From: Methylobacter sp.
GTDB taxonomy: Bacteria; Pseudomonadota; Gammaproteobacteria; Methylococcales; Methylomonadaceae
Length of the DNA stretch: 64,000 bases
Direction: 5' to 3'
Assembly: GCF_023227905.1 (NCBI RefSeq)
Contig: NZ_JALOCF010000002.1
Location: forward strand, 106,787-170,786
In this document: positions 17,613 to 26,265 of the stretch, one piece after another
Position numbering within the stretch: the stretch's first letter is position 1
Layout: each line of letters begins with the position of its first letter
Made by a program: the position numbers and the translations under genes
The notes under the pieces: model-generated
What the model was told of the DNA's origin: nothing
Database searches by the model: none
Seen by the model: only the letters and a program-made list of their open reading frames with translations

Positions 17613-18556
17613 GGCAAAATCGTTAACTATGGGACGGACATTTCATTAAACCGTGTTGATGCGGACATGTTTAAAACCTTGGCAAGTCATGAACCGGTAG
17701 AAGCGAGGTTGCTGCCTTATCGTGAACCATTCATGATGACGGATTATACATAGGCGCCAATTTCTCCCCTCATTTTAAACCTCGAACTTCTACCTGATAA
17801 TAGTGTGTCAGCTATTTGGCTGGAGGTTAATACAGTCCATCGCCACTCGGAGATCGTCTGAAAAAACGCTCAACGTGGTTAGCCGTGAGGCAATAATGAA
17901 GACAACGCAGGACGATGCAGAGGCGATGGCCGAGCCTCTGCTCTGTGAAGCGGAATTAATAGCTATCAGGCTCTCCTCCATAATCAGTGAATCGCGGAGT
18001 ATTGCGATTATGAACTTAGAGGTCGCTAGTATGACAGCTTTAGCGGCTGGGCTGGCTCTTTAGGTGTATCGGCTCGCATTTGAAAATGGTCGGGGGCTCA
18101 CAATATCTACAACTGAACTCGCGTTGCATCGTCTTGGGCTCAATTTAAATGTAACCAGAAAAGTGTTCATGGATCTCTGAAATAACAACTCGATAGTCAA
18201 ATATCGACCCTAAGACGACGATCAGGATTTGACAATGAATGACTGCTTATTGGCCTTGAGCTGCCTTTCAGCTCTAAAAATTTTAAGTCTTAAAGAAATA
18301 GCCTTCGAGCGTTTTCTGCATGCGACGCCCGTTTTTTTTTTGTATTTAATCGCCCACCCCGACCAGTTCACACTATCAACAGCGCTTTGTCAGCGCATAA
18401 ATGACCAGCGGAAAAGCGGATTCCGCTGAGTTCTAACTCAGCCTATGAGCTTGAACTTCTCAGCCTTGATGAAATCAAATTTTTCTGTTAAACCAAACTA
18501 TCCACATAGCTGTTCAATGTCGGTCATCTTTAACGTTAACCCGTAGGAGAGCCCGT
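17613..18556. other. Decayed accessory stretch without a convincing gene
   Basis: About 940 bp with no credible full gene. From 17613 an open frame without start encodes a fragment containing SLNRVDADMFKTLASH and ending REPFMMTDYT at 17756; it may be the 3' remnant of a gene cut by integration, but I do not recognise the family. Short frames at 17803-18063 and 18229-18429 lack ribosome sites and known motifs. Confidence 0.4.
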
Positions 18557-19213
18557 ATGCGTAAACTATTTTCAGCGCCCCAGCGTGAACAATCCCGACT
18601 GGAAGAAATCGCCAATAGTTTTAGTCATGGTCTAGGTCTGATTGGAGCCCTGGTGGGCACACCGTCTCTGATCACGCAGGCGGCACGCCATGAAAATTCA
18701 GCATTTATTATCGGCGCGAGCCTTTTCTCTGCGACCATGGTGCTACTTTATTTTCTTTCCACGCTCTACCATGCTTTTCCAACAGGGAAGACCAAGCGCG
18801 TGCTTCGGACGATCGAGCAAGCGGCGATCTTCATCTTTATAGCTAGTACTTATACGCCGTTTACCTTAGGGGTTCTTCAGGGGACCTGGGGCTGGACACT
18901 GCTCGGCCTTATTTGGGGGCTTGCTACGGTCGGCGTCGCGCTGCTGGTGTTCGGTAAAATGTCGCGTCTGATGATTCCTACTAGCCTTTATTTGCTCATG
19001 GGGTGGCTCATCGTGATCGCGCTCGATCCCTTATTTGCCAGGATGCCACAATTCGGCGTGCACTTGCTGATTGCAGGAGGCGTGGCCTACACCGTAGGTG
19101 TGGCTTTCCTGGCAGTCGATTCTCACCTCCGGTTTGGGCATTTAATTTGGCACTTGTGCGTTATCGCGGGTACGACCTGCCACTACTTTGCAGTACTTTG
19201 GTACGCTGTCTAG
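18557..19213 (+). CDS. Hemolysin III / TrhA (PAQR family) membrane protein
   Basis: The ATG at 18557 has TAGGAGAG upstream. The 218-residue protein is largely membrane, with seven hydrophobic segments. It carries the family pattern: EEIANSFSHGLG near 16-27, the STLYHAF motif near 68-74, and the distal HLIWHLCVIAGTTCHYFAVL with histidines that in PAQR proteins bind zinc. Bacterial members are inner-membrane proteins once called hemolysin III and linked to membrane-energetics homeostasis; haemolytic activity should not be assumed. It is a single gene between decayed DNA and the convergent histidine kinase. Confidence 0.9.
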   Translation: MRKLFSAPQREQSRLEEIANSFSHGLGLIGALVGTPSLITQAARHENSAFIIGASLFSATMVLLYFLSTLYHAFPTGKTKRVLRTIEQAAIFIFIASTYTPFTLGVLQGTWGWTLLGLIWGLATVGVALLVFGKMSRLMIPTSLYLLMGWLIVIALDPLFARMPQFGVHLLIAGGVAYTVGVAFLAVDSHLRFGHLIWHLCVIAGTTCHYFAVLWYAV

Positions 19214-19461
19214 TCCTGCCGTTGTCAATTGTCTTCTTCCTGGGCCGGCAGGCAAACCCGGCCTGCAGCTCCGCTTGCCAGTTCGCCGGCTGGGCCGCGA
19301 ATTGTCTCGCCATTGGCTTCATCACTTATCTCGCCCACCACGAAATCAGAACACCTTGGACGGTGCGAGCGGGCAGTAGTGAACTCCCAGAAACGAACAC
19401 CATGGCCCCGGTCTGCTGCAGCCGATGGTTCGGCCGCCGACGCTGTCCGCAAAGGAACGAT

Positions 19462-20601
19462 TCAAGGGCTTGAGCCCTCACTGCGGCGTGGTAGGCGCAC
19501 CGTGAACACAGTTTCTGCCTCGCCGGAACGGACGGCGACCTCGCCCCCATGCGCCCGAGCGATTTCGCGCACGATATACAGCCCGAGCCCCAGGCCCTCG
19601 TCGTCGCCATTGCGGCTGTCGCTTCGGTCCAGGCCTCGCTCGAGCGGAAGAAAAATCCGTTCCAAGACAGATCGCTCGATCGCCGGTCCACTGTTCGTGA
19701 CCTCGCAAAGAACGTCCGCCTCCCCGCCGGTCAAGACGACGCGGATCGCCCCGTCCGCAGCCCCATACTTGATCCCATTCGATACGAGATTGCGGAGTAG
19801 TTGCTGCAGGCGCGGGCCGTCCCAGAAGCCTCTTGTGTCGCCGGACACCTCCAGCTCAATCAGGCGGCCCGGGTGGCTCCCGCGCAACTGGTCCACCTCG
19901 TTCTCGAACAGTGCCGACAGATCCGTATCGGCTAGGGTCATCTTGATCCCCAGACCCAACTGGGCTCGGTTGAAATCAACGAGATCGTCCAGCAGGGCTT
20001 TTATGGAAGCGCCACTGCGGATCAGGCGGGATGCCGCTTCCGAGATGTTCGCCCCGGCATTCATGGCTGCCAGATAGGTGGCCGTCATCAGGATCGTGTT
20101 GAGCGGGCTGCGCATGTCGTGCCCCAGTATCCCCAAGAACATGTTGCGCGCCTGCTCGACCTGGGTGCTAAAAAAACCCACCGATTCGGCAATCGCCTGG
20201 TCGATGGCCTCGTTGAAGCGGACGACGTCTTCCAGCTTCGTCTCAACGGCCGGGTGTGCGTCCATCCACAGGCGGAGGACGCTGGCGCGCAGCGCACGGT
20301 ACTCGGCAACGAGCTGATTGATGTTGAAGCCGCTTTGCGCCCGCAGCACGGCGTGCGTTTGTGCCGCCGTCTCCGGGGCTTTCGACAGTTGCGGGCCTTT
20401 CCCCTTGGACTTGTCGGCCTGAGCTTGCTTGGTCTGGGTAGTCTGCAAGTCTTTGGCCACGGCCTCCAGAATTTGTCGGGCGTGGTCACGCAGAGCCAAT
20501 GACGTCATGCTCACCGCTGCCGGGAGTTGGGTGGCGGCAAACATCTCCCATTCCGCCAGGATGGTTTCCATGTCCGTTAAGATAAATTCGGCCAAACGCA
20601 T
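19462..20601 (-). CDS. Cytoplasmic sensor histidine kinase
   Basis: A protein of 379 residues without membrane segments. Residues 1-145 are helical and resemble the RsbRD-type N-terminal sensor seen in some soluble kinases. The HisKA H-box LGHDMRSPLN has the phospho-acceptor H161. The ATPase domain has an N-box near 272-281 (NLVSNGIKYG) and a G-box GLGLGLYIVRE. No response regulator lies beside it, so the partner is unknown. The gene is clearly more GC-rich than its surroundings, suggesting acquisition from another genome. It converges with the hemolysin III gene; the 248 bp between them hold nothing recognisable. Confidence 0.88.
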   Translation of the reverse strand: MRLAEFILTDMETILAEWEMFAATQLPAAVSMTSLALRDHARQILEAVAKDLQTTQTKQAQADKSKGKGPQLSKAPETAAQTHAVLRAQSGFNINQLVAEYRALRASVLRLWMDAHPAVETKLEDVVRFNEAIDQAIAESVGFFSTQVEQARNMFLGILGHDMRSPLNTILMTATYLAAMNAGANISEAASRLIRSGASIKALLDDLVDFNRAQLGLGIKMTLADTDLSALFENEVDQLRGSHPGRLIELEVSGDTRGFWDGPRLQQLLRNLVSNGIKYGAADGAIRVVLTGGEADVLCEVTNSGPAIERSVLERIFLPLERGLDRSDSRNGDDEGLGLGLYIVREIARAHGGEVAVRSGEAETVFTVRLPRRSEGSSP

Positions 20602-20896
20602 CTTTGCACCCCACTCGTGGACAAGGTTATATGACTCAACATGTCAGCCTCAGGACGAGAATGGGGTTGGAAAAAAGGGGGAGGTTAATTTTTTTCCACC
20701 GCATTCCGCTTTCCTCGGTCGACCCATAGGGGCAATTTTAGCACGTCGCCCTGGCATAGGCTTCATTCTGCAATTGGCTTGAGCCCAGCGCAGTCCTTAT
20801 TCAGATGCATGCGTATCGATTCAATATCGCGAGTCGCCAGCGGCTGATTAATAAGTCGCGATAAGTTAGCTTACGTGCTTCCGGGGTGGCAGCCAG

Positions 20897-21388
20897 TCAG
20901 CGATATTTCTCCGACTCGGACAACCAGTCAATCACACTTTCACCCACATGAGCACGAAAGCTGGACCACGGGTATTGCCCTGGATTGTCCACCATTCCAG
21001 CACGCACCGGGTTGAGTTCGATATAACGCATGCATGTCAACAGATAACACTCGCTATCCACCAAGTTGGATTTGATGCGCCCTTCGAACAAGGTGCCTGA
21101 GCGCCGGTACGTTGGATTGATATAGCGCACATAACGGCGGCCAACCGATTGCATCAAGCCGGAAATCCCGCCCGGCGTTTCTTTTCGCACAATACCAACA
21201 GATGAACGTGATTGGTCATCAGCACAAATGCGAAAAGCCTGCCGCCGTGCTTCGCCAACGCTTCACGCAGGGTATCCCAGATAGATGTTGTAATCGTCTT
21301 CGTGAAAAAAGATGGCTTGGCGATTATTACCGCTCTGCACAATGTGCTGCGCTATGTTCGGCAAACTAAGACGGGGAATACGAGCCAT
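20897..21388 (-). pseudogene. Frameshifted REP-associated tyrosine transposase (IS200/Y1-like)
   Basis: Three leftward fragments in different frames make up one protein of the RAYT type. The first (from ATG 21388) reads ARIPRLSLPNIAQHIVQSGN and FFHEDDYNIYL. The second holds the catalytic HUH pattern LMTNHVHLLVL. The third includes GTLFEGRIKSNLV and CMRYIELNPVRAGMV. Frame changes lie near 21265 and 21175, so no intact enzyme can be made. RAYTs are single-copy housekeeping-like transposases tied to REP palindromes. Sequence upstream (CAATAATGTAACTTGACCCC) is the type often found before such genes. Confidence 0.85.
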
Positions 21389-21631
21389 TGCGTTTTGGGG
21401 TAGTGAAGATGAATTAAATCTGCTTAATGCTGGCACCAATAATGTAACTTGACCCCTTTTCCCTCGATGATCTACACCCATACCGCGCCGAGCCGGACGA
21501 TTAAAGAAGCGAAAAGCCCGTTGGATTTTTGAGTCAAACCCCGTGATTGGCGGCAATGAAACGGTTTGCAGACACTGATTAATGCGTGCTCTGCGGCAGG
21601 TATTGGCCGAACTAAGTCATTGCCGAAAGGA

Positions 21632-22123
21632 TCAGTTCGACAACTCTTCCGCCTTTTGGCCAGGGTGATAGCTAATATAGACATAAACAGGAATATCCGT
21701 ATCTTTTAAGCTGTTCTCTATCAACGGCCATACGTCATCCCAGTCCAAATCGCCCGATCCTGTGGCCAGTTTCGGCAGAGCAATCGAGGTCATTTTCTCT
21801 TTTAAGATAAGTTTAGCCAAGGCATCCAAAGCATGCTTAATATTATTGAGAGTGGCCTTGTGCACATGATAATCATGGCTATCAATCACATCCTGAATAA
21901 TCAAGTTCACAATATGACTATTATTGGTTCCGGTCCAGAGCCAGGCTTCGCCCGGTCGTGTTTTGTGTTGATGGCACCAGCGGTTGAAATCTTTGCACAT
22001 ATCGGGATATTGATTGCGCAGAGCTAACGCAAGTCCTTTATCCATCGGATCGTTGATTTCGACTCCCTGCACGATAGCGCAGGCTGTACTTAATAAAATA
22101 TCCCCTTCGACTTGATAGAACAT
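21632..22123 (-). CDS. Macro-domain protein
   Basis: The 163-residue protein begins with a ribosome site (AAGGAGAACC, plus-strand complement just above 22123). It shows the macro-domain layout: GDILLSTACAIVQGV at 7-21, NDPMDKGLALALRNQYP at 24-40, a central GEAWLW strand and the ALPKLATGSGDLDW loop near 114-127. Macro domains bind or hydrolyse ADP-ribose derivatives. A role as antidote of an ADP-ribosylating toxin (DarT-DarG) is conceivable, but no toxin gene lies beside it. Small proteins like this are also found alone. It sits between the broken transposase and the prophage. Confidence 0.82.
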   Translation of the reverse strand: MFYQVEGDILLSTACAIVQGVEINDPMDKGLALALRNQYPDMCKDFNRWCHQHKTRPGEAWLWTGTNNSHIVNLIIQDVIDSHDYHVHKATLNNIKHALDALAKLILKEKMTSIALPKLATGSGDLDWDDVWPLIENSLKDTDIPVYVYISYHPGQKAEELSN

Positions 22124-22438
22124 AAGGTTCTCCTTTAACGGTTTTTAATGCCTATTAAGCTCGACGAATGTGAATGCATCTAATGTTAGGTTGTAAAAAG
22201 CGTCCAGAATTTACCACTGTCAGCTTCGGCTATCTCAGTTAAATACATCAGTAGGTATTTAATAACAATAAGATAGTAAAAACTAATAATATATTTTGAC
22301 GCTCTTTTCTGGAAAAACTGGGCAAATTTTCCACGCTTTTTACTAGGTCATGGCTAGGTAAACGAAGATTTCGGCAGTTTCCGGCAAGACTTCATCTTGC
22401 ACACTGACGCAGGCCTTTCAAGAATTCGACGAGGATTT

Positions 22439-22501
22439 TTGATTGCAGCGGCGGAAAAGGTCTGCGTGAATGAGTCACGCAAAAGTCACGCAAGCGTTTA
22501 G
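22439..22501 (+). pseudogene. 3' end of a lost tyrosine integrase
   Basis: Twenty codons starting LIAAAEKVCVNE end at a TAG. The first 12 residues match the C-terminus of the integrase at 16461-17507, and the DNA matches 38 of 41 bases around 17450-17490. No catalytic region precedes it. The tRNA-Thr 3' copy begins 59 bp further on, mirroring the layout at 17.5 kb. It marks the end of an older element that used the tRNA-Thr site. The rest of 22124-22560 holds nothing recognisable. Confidence 0.7.
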
Positions 22502-22560
22502 ACCAGGCATAAAAAGCGAATCAAAAAACATTATATGTCATTGATTTTATTGGACTTATT

Positions 22561-22605
22561 TGGAGCCAATGACGGGAGTCGAACCCGTGACCTACTGATT
22601 ACGAA
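22561..22605 (-). repeat. Prophage att core, left copy (tRNA-Thr 3' half)
   Basis: These 45 bases are identical to 32954-32998, the 3' part of the intact tRNA-Thr(CGT), from the anticodon loop to the CCA end. Sequence diverges immediately outside on both sides. Confidence 0.95.
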
Positions 22606-22709
22606 ACCTTTTTAATACCAGAACTTTGAAGCACTATACAATAATAAACTAATAAAAACATCATCATAAAAAACTACAACCGTACTTCATAGAGCTACAT
22701 AGTTCTATA

Positions 22710-22735
22710 AAATGGACAGTTTATGGACATCAAAA
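22710..22735. repeat. Probable integrase arm-binding repeat, left end
   Basis: AATGGACAGTTTATGGACAT contains two copies of ATGGACA about 11 bp apart followed by CAAAA. A near-identical pair lies at 32888-32914 at the other end of the prophage. It overlaps the rep 3' end. Confidence 0.5.
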
Positions 22736-24031
22736 GGGCACAGGAAACGCCTCATCAAAATCAATCCAAGGCGTGTAAGGAACATCAGAATCAACCGGAT
22801 GCTTCATTAACCCCTTAAACAAATCATGGTAAATGTCAGCAACCCCCTTCCCTTTATTCAAATACAATTCTAACAAATTTTCCCATAAACCCGACTTTTG
22901 CAAACAATCAAACGCCTTTTTAAGACTAAACGCATTACGACGAAAAATTGAAGTTAAATGACCAAAGCAAATTTTTATAGCTCGCTCGGTTGGCTTACCT
23001 TGAGCATCCGGGTTCAAATACAAGCGCTTGTAATCAATATCCTTTTTAATTTCATGATAAAAAACAACATCATCCCTGAAAAATTGCCACGCCGGATTTA
23101 TATAAGTTCGAGTATCGTCTAAGCGAAAATTATTTAATGCATAACGCCAAAGGCCCGTCAAATGATCCTGAAGATCAAGCAAACAAAACGCTTCAAAACC
23201 AGAACCATTAGAAAATTGACTAATGACAGAATGATGAAAACGAGCCTCAAGCCTGGTCACTTGCAGCGAATCATCATAAAAACCTGACTTTTCCCAAACA
23301 GGTACCCAAAGCTCTTCTTCATTCTTATCAGCAATCGCTTTAGTTTTGTTATAAGCCGCAAACTGCAAACTTGATTGCTGACCAAACGTAAACGATTGGC
23401 CCCGGCCATAAACAACGGCAACATCATTAAACTCATAATCAAGCCCCTGAATACCGGAATGCCGGATGATTCGCCTTGCTCTAGTGGTAATTCGTGAATC
23501 CAGGTCCGGTGGTAACTCCCAACCCTGCACATCCATGCACAAATGCAACGCAACACCAGAATATCCAAAGCCTTCCTGAAAAATAAACGATGCAAAATGA
23601 TCCATATCACACTGAATATCTTGAAGAGAACGAGACAATAAGAAAGACGGGGACGCTTGAATCTTTAAATGTGAACCCTGAAAAGCCGCCTCAGTAAAAC
23701 TTGAAGAAACCAGCATAACCAAGCCTAAATTTGGATTACGTAACGTGTATCGATAACCGCTCTTACCACCAGAACCAACAGTCCACACAAAGCCGCCAAC
23801 CTCAACCTGACAACCATAACCAGCTTGATAAGCAGTTTCAATACTAGAAAGCACAATAGGACTCATCATGCCATCGTATAACTGCCTAACCGTATCTAAA
23901 CCGTTATGAACAATGCAATCTTTCGAAAAATCGAACATTTCACCGGAATGATCAATAAAAATTTTACCCGTCAATGAAGGCTCATATGTTGCCTTATCAA
24001 AACGCTGACAATTCTTAACCACTTTAGCCAT
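22730..24031 (-). CDS. Inovirus replication initiation protein (gpII/Rep_trans-like)
   Basis: I start at the ATG at 24031 (433 residues), which has AAAAGGG seven bases upstream; a TTG six bases earlier is possible. The protein has the features of filamentous-phage rolling-circle initiators. There is a YRYTLRNPNLGLVMLVSSS strand region near 95-113, a HLCMDVQGWELP acidic strand near 165-176, and FGQQSSLQFAAYNKTKA followed by VTRLEARFHHS near 215-265, corresponding to the Y.K...E.R core. The enzyme should nick the double-stranded form to start plus-strand synthesis. It is the last leftward gene, after the Zot gene and a strong terminator, so it likely has its own promoter between 24037 and 24150. 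Confidence 0.85.
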   Translation of the reverse strand: MAKVVKNCQRFDKATYEPSLTGKIFIDHSGEMFDFSKDCIVHNGLDTVRQLYDGMMSPIVLSSIETAYQAGYGCQVEVGGFVWTVGSGGKSGYRYTLRNPNLGLVMLVSSSFTEAAFQGSHLKIQASPSFLLSRSLQDIQCDMDHFASFIFQEGFGYSGVALHLCMDVQGWELPPDLDSRITTRARRIIRHSGIQGLDYEFNDVAVVYGRGQSFTFGQQSSLQFAAYNKTKAIADKNEEELWVPVWEKSGFYDDSLQVTRLEARFHHSVISQFSNGSGFEAFCLLDLQDHLTGLWRYALNNFRLDDTRTYINPAWQFFRDDVVFYHEIKKDIDYKRLYLNPDAQGKPTERAIKICFGHLTSIFRRNAFSLKKAFDCLQKSGLWENLLELYLNKGKGVADIYHDLFKGLMKHPVDSDVPYTPWIDFDEAFPVPF

Positions 24032-24150
24032 TTCCAAACCCTTTTAAAAATTCGTATGGGCTTCAATGTTCCACATTGTACCGCTACGAATTATTTACTT
24101 TAATTTATTAAGACGTGCTACAGAGCCGTCCCAACGTAGAAATTAATCAA

Positions 24151-24196
24151 AAAAAGCCGCGCGTTGCCTTCGAAACTCGACAACGCGCGGCTTTTT
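24151..24196 (-). terminator. Strong intrinsic terminator between zot and rep
   Basis: AAAAAGCCGCGCGTTG (24151-24166) pairs exactly with CAACGCGCGGCTTTTT (24181-24196) across a 14-base loop. The GC-rich 16-bp stem with T runs on both ends fits termination of the structural operon just past the Zot stop at 24201. Confidence 0.92.
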
Positions 24197-24200
24197 ATAC

Positions 24201-25601
24201 TCAATTTATAACTCCTTCCTTATCTTGCCCTGGACTAGCAAAACCAACTGAAGATAATTGCTGAGCCGTATCTACAGGATCAGGAGAATCAGGCAGCTTC
24301 CAGGCGGTAACAATATAGGATTTACCCTTGTAAACCATATCGGCACCGTAGGGCTTATGGATCAACACAACACCCAACGCATGAAGATGATCGATCGGGT
24401 AACGTTCGACCAAAACATAGTTATCATAAAAATCAATATCACCTAAAAACCCCTTATCCACCGAAAACGCAGAAACAGATAATCGAGGGCGGTAACGATT
24501 AATTAAATAATCAATAAAACTTTCAGTTTCCAACGCTACCGGCTTAACGTTACCCAACGGCGGCTGTACGGGAGGCGATGCAGAAGATTGAACCGCATGG
24601 GAAGGCGAAGAAGCATCCATTTGCTGTTGAAGCGTAGCAGGCTGTTGAACAGGAACCGGCACTGATACAGCAACAGGAGCATGACCGACAACAGAAGGCG
24701 CGGAACTATCACGTAAACCATATCGCCATATTAAAAAACCAACTAACGCCAAAGAAAGCAAAATAACCTTAATCTTAGGGGCTAAACTGGAATTATGATT
24801 TTTTCGAATAGCCATAAACTCTTTATCACCTTTAAAATTAATCCTAACCTTTAGCGCATCCAATTGATCAGCTAAGCGCTTAACATGCACATAACCGGTT
24901 AAATAAGACGCTGGCAAATAAGTATAAGTGGCCCTCATATCAACCAAACCCGAACCAACAAACTCTAAGCCGTCCCTAAAACGCTGATTAGTATCATAAC
25001 CGTCATAGAACTCCTTACCGGTAAACGTCCATGTTTCAATAGGAGGCTGAGCTGTAGAAAGACCGTAAAACACATGGTAACGATGAATACGAGGCATAAA
25101 AGAATTAAAGCCAACCAGCTCAAGCAAAGGAGCAATATAAGGGATTTTCTGTCTATCCAATCTTGACGCCTGAACTAAGTAATCGCATAACGTAGATTGA
25201 ACCTGGCTATCAATCATTGCGAAATCCTGAGCCAAAAGAATCAAATCCCAATGAAGCTTCCTAGACAAAAAAAGCCAATTCAGCAACTTAAGGCGGGTTT
25301 TATCATTCCAGGAACGGGAGTTTAACCAGGTGCCAAGCTCATCAAGAACTAAAAGGCCATTCATATCCTCGGCCTTATAACTCAAATCATAAGCAGGCGG
25401 CAGCATTTCAAAATCTTCTAACCTTGGATGATCGGGAAGCCGATAACAGAGCGCGCCGTTATCCATTGGTAAGAAATTTTCTAAATATAAATCAAGATTA
25501 GTGGCAACGGGCCGACCACGTAAAAGATACTCTTTAATCTTGCCAACAGCGGCCAAAGATTTACCTTCGCCGCGCACACCCTGAATAATCCAACCCGGCA
25601 T
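24201..25601 (-). CDS. zot: Zot/pI-like phage assembly ATPase
   Basis: The 466-residue protein belongs to the Zot (zonular occludens toxin-like) family, the pI morphogenesis ATPases of filamentous phages. Walker A GVRGEGKS is at 8-15 and Walker B LLVLDELG near 83-90, followed by TWLNSRSWND. A single membrane segment lies near 278-296 (VILLSLALVGFLIWRYG). The periplasmic part is Pro/Gln-rich, then a folded domain to the end. pI drives extrusion of the phage through the envelope and pairs with a secretin. The Zot name is historical; toxin activity is not implied. It lies just after the LuxR-type gene. Confidence 0.93.
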   Translation of the reverse strand: MPGWIIQGVRGEGKSLAAVGKIKEYLLRGRPVATNLDLYLENFLPMDNGALCYRLPDHPRLEDFEMLPPAYDLSYKAEDMNGLLVLDELGTWLNSRSWNDKTRLKLLNWLFLSRKLHWDLILLAQDFAMIDSQVQSTLCDYLVQASRLDRQKIPYIAPLLELVGFNSFMPRIHRYHVFYGLSTAQPPIETWTFTGKEFYDGYDTNQRFRDGLEFVGSGLVDMRATYTYLPASYLTGYVHVKRLADQLDALKVRINFKGDKEFMAIRKNHNSSLAPKIKVILLSLALVGFLIWRYGLRDSSAPSVVGHAPVAVSVPVPVQQPATLQQQMDASSPSHAVQSSASPPVQPPLGNVKPVALETESFIDYLINRYRPRLSVSAFSVDKGFLGDIDFYDNYVLVERYPIDHLHALGVVLIHKPYGADMVYKGKSYIVTAWKLPDSPDPVDTAQQLSSVGFASPGQDKEGVIN

Positions 25602-25655
25602 AAATAAACCATTAGTAATATTTGATAATTAGAAACAATAGTTATCTAAAATTCA

Positions 25656-25916
25656 TCAAAAAGAAAAGGAAGAAGTTATTGAAAACATACCCCCATAAAC
25701 CATCATATTAGATGCAGTAATACGAAGATTTAAAGGCTTATTCAAGATACCCAATTTTTTATAAATAGCATTAACGTGAATCCGAACAGTTTTAAGACTG
25801 ATATCTAACGCTCTAGCAATTTCCTTATCTACTAATCCCTGAACAATAAATTTTGCAACCTCAGCTTGCCTAGGCGAAAGAGGCCCTAATTTAATAAGTT
25901 GAACTTCAATAAGCAT
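25656..25916 (-). CDS. LuxR-type helix-turn-helix protein
   Basis: I start at the ATG at 25916 (86 residues), 20 bp after the pVI-like gene; a GTG at 25955 would overlap it. Residues 12-70 are a LuxR/GerE DNA-binding domain: LSPRQAEVAKFIVQGL, then DKEIARALDISLKTVRIHVNAIYKKLGI. There is no receiver or autoinducer domain. Such short proteins can regulate transcription, but a regulator inside a filamentous-phage structural operon is unusual. It may regulate the phage or the host after infection. Ribosome-site evidence is weak. Confidence 0.82.
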   Translation of the reverse strand: MLIEVQLIKLGPLSPRQAEVAKFIVQGLVDKEIARALDISLKTVRIHVNAIYKKLGILNKPLNLRITASNMMVYGGMFSITSSFSF

Positions 25917-25935
25917 AAATAGAAACCGAAATAAA

Positions 25936-26265
25936 TTAATTTGAAATAGCCGCACGAAACCGCCAGTTTAATAAATTGAAAAACTGACGAGTAATAAACC
26001 GCAACATAAAACACGAGAATATAGCAAAAATACAAACATTAGTATTAGGCGGCATCACCCAACCCCAAACCCCATTTACTATTTCAGGGACAGTTTGAGA
26101 AATGCCATTCACTATAACCGAATACGTATTAACGTAGGCATAAACAGCCGAAACCAAAATAGAAATAAACGCTAACGTAATAGCTATTTTAAAAGATGCA
26201 CGAAGCGCAATCTTGCCAAATACATCAACAAGAAAATTCATCAAAATACCGAACAAAACAGACAT
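25936..26265 (-). CDS. pVI-like minor coat protein (DUF5455-type)
   Basis: The ATG at 26265 overlaps the stop of the pIII-like gene (TAATG) and follows AGGAG. The 109-residue protein has an N-terminal hydrophobic stretch, a second segment near 27-47 (IAITLAFISILVSAVYAYV) and a third near 78-92 (CIFAIFSCFMLRFI), with a basic C-terminus (RFITRQFF...RFRAAISN). This size and layout match DUF5455 proteins of inoviruses, which cap the virion with pIII. Position immediately after the adsorption protein supports the call. Confidence 0.82.
   Translation of the reverse strand: MSVLFGILMNFLVDVFGKIALRASFKIAITLAFISILVSAVYAYVNTYSVIVNGISQTVPEIVNGVWGWVMPPNTNVCIFAIFSCFMLRFITRQFFNLLNWRFRAAISN

Noticed and set aside
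17541..17753. 70-codon frame beginning over the tRNA remnant
   Set aside because: Its start region translates the tRNA 3' half (GAGDGDRTRD-type sequence), a familiar artefact; only the downstream part may be a gene fragment.
17803..18063. Open frame of 86 codons in the decayed stretch
   Set aside because: No ribosome site, no recognisable motif and atypical composition; more likely chance.
19229..20077. Long open frame opposite the histidine kinase
   Set aside because: Antisense shadow of a GC-rich gene; the minus-strand product has clear kinase motifs.
24201..25601. Zonular occludens toxin as a virulence factor
   Set aside because: The protein is a phage assembly ATPase; the toxin name is historical and nothing here indicates host toxicity.
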